NCBI GenBank assembly: GCA_023634235.1
Contig: JAMKCF010000002.1
Span: 15,247,091-15,311,090 of the forward strand
Length of the DNA stretch: 64,000 nucleotides
Source: Pisaster brevispinus
Lineage: Eukaryota; Echinodermata; Asteroidea; Forcipulatida; Asteriidae
Direction of reading: 5' to 3'
Part shown: positions 60,600-64,000 of the stretch, one piece after another
Position numbering within the stretch: position 1 is the stretch's first letter
How the letters are laid out: every line of letters begins with the position of its first letter
Notes under the pieces: model-generated
The model's database searches: none
What the model saw: only the letters and a program-made list of their open reading frames with translations
Told to the model about the DNA's origin: nothing
Program-made: the position numbers and the translations under genes

Positions 60600-61043
60600 T
60601 TAAATATGTACGGAATAGTGAAACAACTGTTTACAAATTAGTAAAATAGTGATAGATTTTGTTGTAAAACGGAGGCCTGCAATACGCAACATCTTTATGC
60701 AGTGGCCAGGGGACCTTGTTCCCTATTGATGTATCCTGTCCAGTGTAGAGTATGTAACAGTAGTGTTTTTCATGAAGACTAGGGTAGTGGCTTCTTCCTG
60801 AGGTTAGGAATCTGAAGTTCCTCTCTGCTTTACCCTCGGCGAGTTCCCCTCTGACCTAATGGAGTACTTCCCTTCCGCTCTTCCTTTGTCCTTGGGGGGG
60901 GTCCTTGCCAACTTGACTAAAAATATAAAAGGAAATTCAAAAGGAAAAAATGCTAGGGGATCATCTTGTTTTTGAAGAGGAATACAAAATAAAAATGCCT
61001 AGACAGACTGTATAGAAATCCTGGTAGTTTTGCTTTTGAATAT

Positions 61044-61323
61044 TTCCTTCCTTTTACGTGCTGAGGATTTGTTTGCATGGATTTGGGAACCCACCAATTT
61101 ACATGAACAAATGTTTTTGTTAGTAAAATTACTGTATAAAAAAAAAATAGCTGAGGTAATTTCCCAAATGATACCTTTACAAGAACCATTTTCCTTCCTA
61201 TTACGTGCTGAGGATTTGTTTGTATGGATTTGCAAATCCACCAATTTACATGACCAAATGGTTTTGTTAGTAAAAATTCTTGGAAAAATAAAAAAGCTGA
61301 GGCAATTTTCCAAATGATACCTT
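61044..61323. repeat. Tandem duplication, period 147 bp
   Basis: TTACGTGCTGAGGATTTGTT at 61054 recurs at 61201, and the flanks (CCACCAATTTACATGAACAA / CCACCAATTTACATGACCAA; CAAATGATACCTTT) also recur. Divergence is moderate. Since 147 is a multiple of 3, two minus-strand frames (131 and 165 codons) show a repeated peptide. There is no other sign of coding. Confidence 0.8.
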
Positions 61324-61599
61324 TTATAATGAAGGTCCTGCAAATCAATGTAGAAAGGACAAGTTACTGATAGGGAACGAGTGTCATAATTATTTTGTGA
61401 TATTTTGGGTCTTGTTCTTGGTCTTGTGAAATCGGGAATCTTGACATAATCGTCACCACAGGTTTGAAGACAAATGAATGCCGTAAATTTGAACAATTCA
61501 TAGCCACATCACAAATTAAGGTGTGACTGCCATCAGGAAATATAATTTTTTTTATGCACAACATGTAAGTCTCTATTATTAGAATATCTGCCAAGTTGT

Positions 61600-61940
61600 A
61601 AATACGTTCATTAATGCGGTTCAGCCGCCAAAACAGCCATCTGTGTGTCATTTCAGTCAGTCCAAAAATAGCTCTGCGCTGGATGTGCCAAATGCTGGCA
61701 CTCAGGGAAGAGATTTCCAGCGAAAAACCAGCAGGCCCCTTTACCAAATTTGGTGATGCTCGCACAGCGGTGGGTCCGGGGCACAAGGGAGGGGAACAAG
61801 CTCTGTGACAACCAAATGCTTTGAATAATCTCAGGGAAGACGGCTTTGTGGTGAAGCTGGCCACGCTATTATTAATATCAGACACCTGGCAATAAAATTC
61901 TCCAAAGGGAGATTCAGAAATAATTGCTTTGCTGGAATGA
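61600..61940. other. Candidate regulatory block, intron 5
   Basis: This is balanced, unique-looking sequence (for example CCAAATGCTGGCACTCAGGG, GAAGCTGGCCACGCTATTAT) ending at a G15 run. The longest frame of the window (minus, 61364-62161, 265 codons) crosses it, but the protein is not recognisable and includes low-complexity and A/T-rich parts. Conserved non-coding DNA is the better guess. Confidence 0.27.
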
Positions 61941-62162
61941 AAGTGGGGGGGGGGGGGGGACACTGTTAAAGGGTATGCCGAACATTGGTATGGTTGGGAA
62001 AAAAACTGTTCACAGATTTGCACATAACGCATGGTATAAAGATTGTCATGGTAGAAAACTTCCATTGAAATATTTTTGCCTGTAATGTTATAGTTTTTGA
62101 GAAATGAGTAGACGGTTAGTTTGGATCTCTTGAGACCAAAACTTGATAACAGTGAAAACATC

Positions 62163-62415
62163 AGGGCCCCAATGTCATGGCTCTGCTTACCGTAAGCAAA
62201 GAATTGGCGCTTACGGAAGCAGGGAATTCCGCGCTTACGTCAACCGTATTTCACTGGTTAGCGGAGAATTTTTGCTTGTGCGCGTGCCTACTCCACGTTA
62301 GGCATTCTTCGCTTAAACACAGCTAGCGCAGAAATTCGGCGCTTGCAGAGTAAGCGGAGAATGGTGATCGTAAGCGTAGAATTCGGCGGTAAGCAGAGCC
62401 ATGAAATGGGGCGCC
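62163..62415. mobile_element. Family F palindromic MITE, 253 bp
   Basis: The left end AGGGCCCCAATGTCATGGCT (CTGCTTACCG) and the right end CGGTAAGCAGAGCCATGAAA (TGGGGCGCC) are complementary with few mismatches. The interior has repeated GCTTACG/CGTAAGC and GAATTC(G)GCG blocks. It has no coding capacity. A decayed relative is at 9187-9434. Confidence 0.8.
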
Positions 62416-62424
62416 AGTTTTTCT

Positions 62425-62510
62425 CTCCCCACTATTTTCTTGTGTCTCCGATGACCGATTGAGCTTAAACTTTCACAGGTTTTTTTAGTTCATGTATATG
62501 TCAAAAGTGG
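62425..62510 (+). repeat. Family D repeat fragment
   Basis: ATTTTCTTGTGTCTCCGATG, ACCGATTGAGCTTAAACTTT and CACAGGTT match the minus-strand copy at 47745-47825. It directly follows the family F element. Confidence 0.5.
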
Positions 62511-62919
62511 TCTTTGACAATAACCAATGTTGTCTATATATGTGCTTTAATGAGGAGGTATTTATTGGTATTTTTTGTAGGTGAACTTCAGTTTATTTCT
62601 TGTACCTTCTGGAAATTAGGGAGAACTTACCTGGGAAGGTCTCAGAAATGGATCGTTGCCATTTTCCCCCGTCTTCTATACTGACTTATACACAAAACAA
62701 AAAACAGAACAGAGTCTGACTATTGTAATTTTCCAACTTCAGGATCTGATACCACTAGATGGCAATTTGACTAATAGGAAATTTGTCATGGGCATGACAT
62801 CTAAAAATAGAACATTTAAATACCATGGGCTTTTAAATGAATTTGAAAGGAGTTTCCCCCCCCCCACTTCTTTTTCTCCTCGTCAATTAGTTTTATGAAG
62901 GTCACCCAACACAAAGCCA

Positions 62920-63560
62920 TAACAAAATTAGACGGCGAGGGCTTAAAAGAGGATAAATACAAATGCTGAATTAATGTAGCAGATAAGTGGACCCTGGACT
63001 TGGCTAGTGATCTACTTGGGAGCCCGGTGATGCAGCTAGTTTAAGGGCATAGTAGGTCTGAAAAAGACAGAACGCCTTTAAAAGATAGTAAAGATGGCGC
63101 GGGGCCGTCATGATGAAACTGTAGCCCTTTGATTCCCCATACTGTAGAGGCAATCAATGTATAGCGATTAGCTAATAGGGTATTCTGGAATCTCTCAAAC
63201 GTCTGAGAGATGGTTAGGGTTTCACTTTCCAGCTGTCGTGTCGCGGTATTTTTTTACTATGATGCCTCGAATACTGAGAAGTATTTATGTTAATGCCGCT
63301 CTGTCTGAGCAGCGAGGGCTGTTTAGCGTGGGCCGAGGGTGCTGGTAGACGGTGATGTTGTCTTGATATTCAGGCACTGGTGATGGCGAGCAGCTCGGTG
63401 AAATGTTAACGCAGGTGCCGCGTGCTGAGTGCTTTTGGCTGCAATCCAATTCTTCCTACTACAGTTGCATTCAATGTTGTGATCAACGGAAATCAGGGTC
63501 TGTCTTAAAGACGTTTCTTTCCTTAATTGTGAAATGACATTCCTGTATGGTTTTTGTCTT
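62920..63560. other. Candidate regulatory region, intron 5
   Basis: About 640 bp of balanced, repeat-free sequence contains a YY1-type AAGATGGCG (63091-63099), a TCF/LEF-type CCTTTGAT (63126-63133) and a small perfect hairpin ATCTCTCA..TGAGAGAT (63190-63212). It stands out as the longest unique-looking stretch right of exon 5. Confidence 0.28.
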
Positions 63561-64000
63561 GTCGTGGTCTTTGATGCCTTTTATTTAAAGGGGAGAAGAA
63601 GAAAAAAATGAGAGAAAAAATAGTCTTTAATCTCCTTCCCTCCCAAATCCTTCATCCATTTCCTGGGTTTGCTTGAATTACACGGAGATAGTTATTGCGC
63701 AACCAATTCGTTGCATGAGGTCAGTCTCTGTTATCAGAGCTCAAAACAAAGGTTGATCCGTATGTAGTTCCTCTCGACCACTTCACATCATATGACATGT
63801 ATACACGCCAAATTTTTCTGGACTGGGTCACAGCGGATGCTTTTTAAAAAAATGCTCGGAACAACTTCGGAGTGCACTCAATTTTGTTGCAGTCGGTTGG
63901 ACGGCTGACGTGTATATTCATCTGAATGTTACATTGTCTAGCGTGCATAGGCATGCACCTTCCGTGCCATGCTTTATTTCACCCACACAAACAGGAACAG

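Larger units (their letters stand above)
59082..64000 (+). other. spen intron 5, truncated by the window edge
   Basis: The intron starts at a GTAAGA donor, phase 1. No acceptor plus coding match to the region before RRM3 was found up to 64000, so the intron is at least 4.9 kb. The stretches 59090-59660, 60610-61040 and 63570-64000 show no gene or defined repeat. Confidence 0.85.

Noticed and set aside
60953..61496. 131- and 165-codon minus-strand frames with a repeated peptide
   Set aside because: The repetition is explained by the 147-bp tandem duplication, whose length is a multiple of three. No homology is recognised.
59082..64000. Next spen exon (linker to RRM3) inside the window
   Set aside because: I looked for sequence coding the conserved segment before RRM3 with a matching phase-1 acceptor and saw none. 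The exon is taken to lie beyond the edge.
1..64000. CRISPR arrays, operons, prophage or other bacterial features
   Set aside because: GT-AG introns, animal RRM protein, SINEs and MITEs show nuclear animal DNA. The tandem repeats have no spacer structure.

Overview
The window is animal nuclear DNA. It holds the 5' part of one large, intron-rich gene on the plus strand, a split ends (spen / SHARP / MINT) orthologue. Five coding exons can be placed with consistent splice sites and codon phases. Together they encode an N-terminus of about 392 residues very similar to human SPEN: RRM1, a Tyr/Arg/Ser-rich and RS-rich linker, and RRM2. The gene runs off the right edge. RRM3, RRM4, the RBPJ/nuclear-receptor interaction region and the SPOC domain expected of the family are not in the window. 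The first two introns are about 24.4 kb and 26.0 kb, so roughly 1.2 kb of coding sequence is spread over 58 kb.

The organism is probably a marine invertebrate deuterostome, and I favour an echinoderm, possibly a sea star. This is an inference. It rests on the closeness of the protein to vertebrate SPEN, the AT-rich introns full of short palindromic DNA-transposon derivatives, tRNA-headed SINEs, and repeat types I associate with echinoderm genomes. No database search was made.

Layout: 1-877 is upstream sequence with a plausible promoter (ZNF143-like motif, perfect CRE, TATA box, initiator). 878-974 is the inferred 5' UTR with two upstream ATGs. Exon 1 is at 975-1066, intron 1 at 1067-25516, exon 2 at 25517-25765, intron 2 at 25766-51743, exon 3 at 51744-52378, intron 3 at 52379-53819, exon 4 at 53820-53931, intron 4 at 53932-58992, exon 5 at 58993-59081, and intron 5 runs from 59082 past 64000.

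The introns hold at least a dozen recurring repeat families. They include TIR elements with readable target-site duplications, two reconstructable insertions into older repeats, a 35-bp x 7 minisatellite, local tandem duplications and G/C homopolymers of 13-16. Between the repeats lie stretches of balanced, apparently unique sequence that are candidate conserved regulatory DNA. One contains a perfect RFX-type X-box. I found no second protein-coding gene, no functional tRNA or rRNA, no CRISPR array and no intact transposase. Nothing here amounts to a new biological system. The main items of interest are the promoter and upstream ORFs of this regulator, its candidate enhancers, and the nested transposon record.
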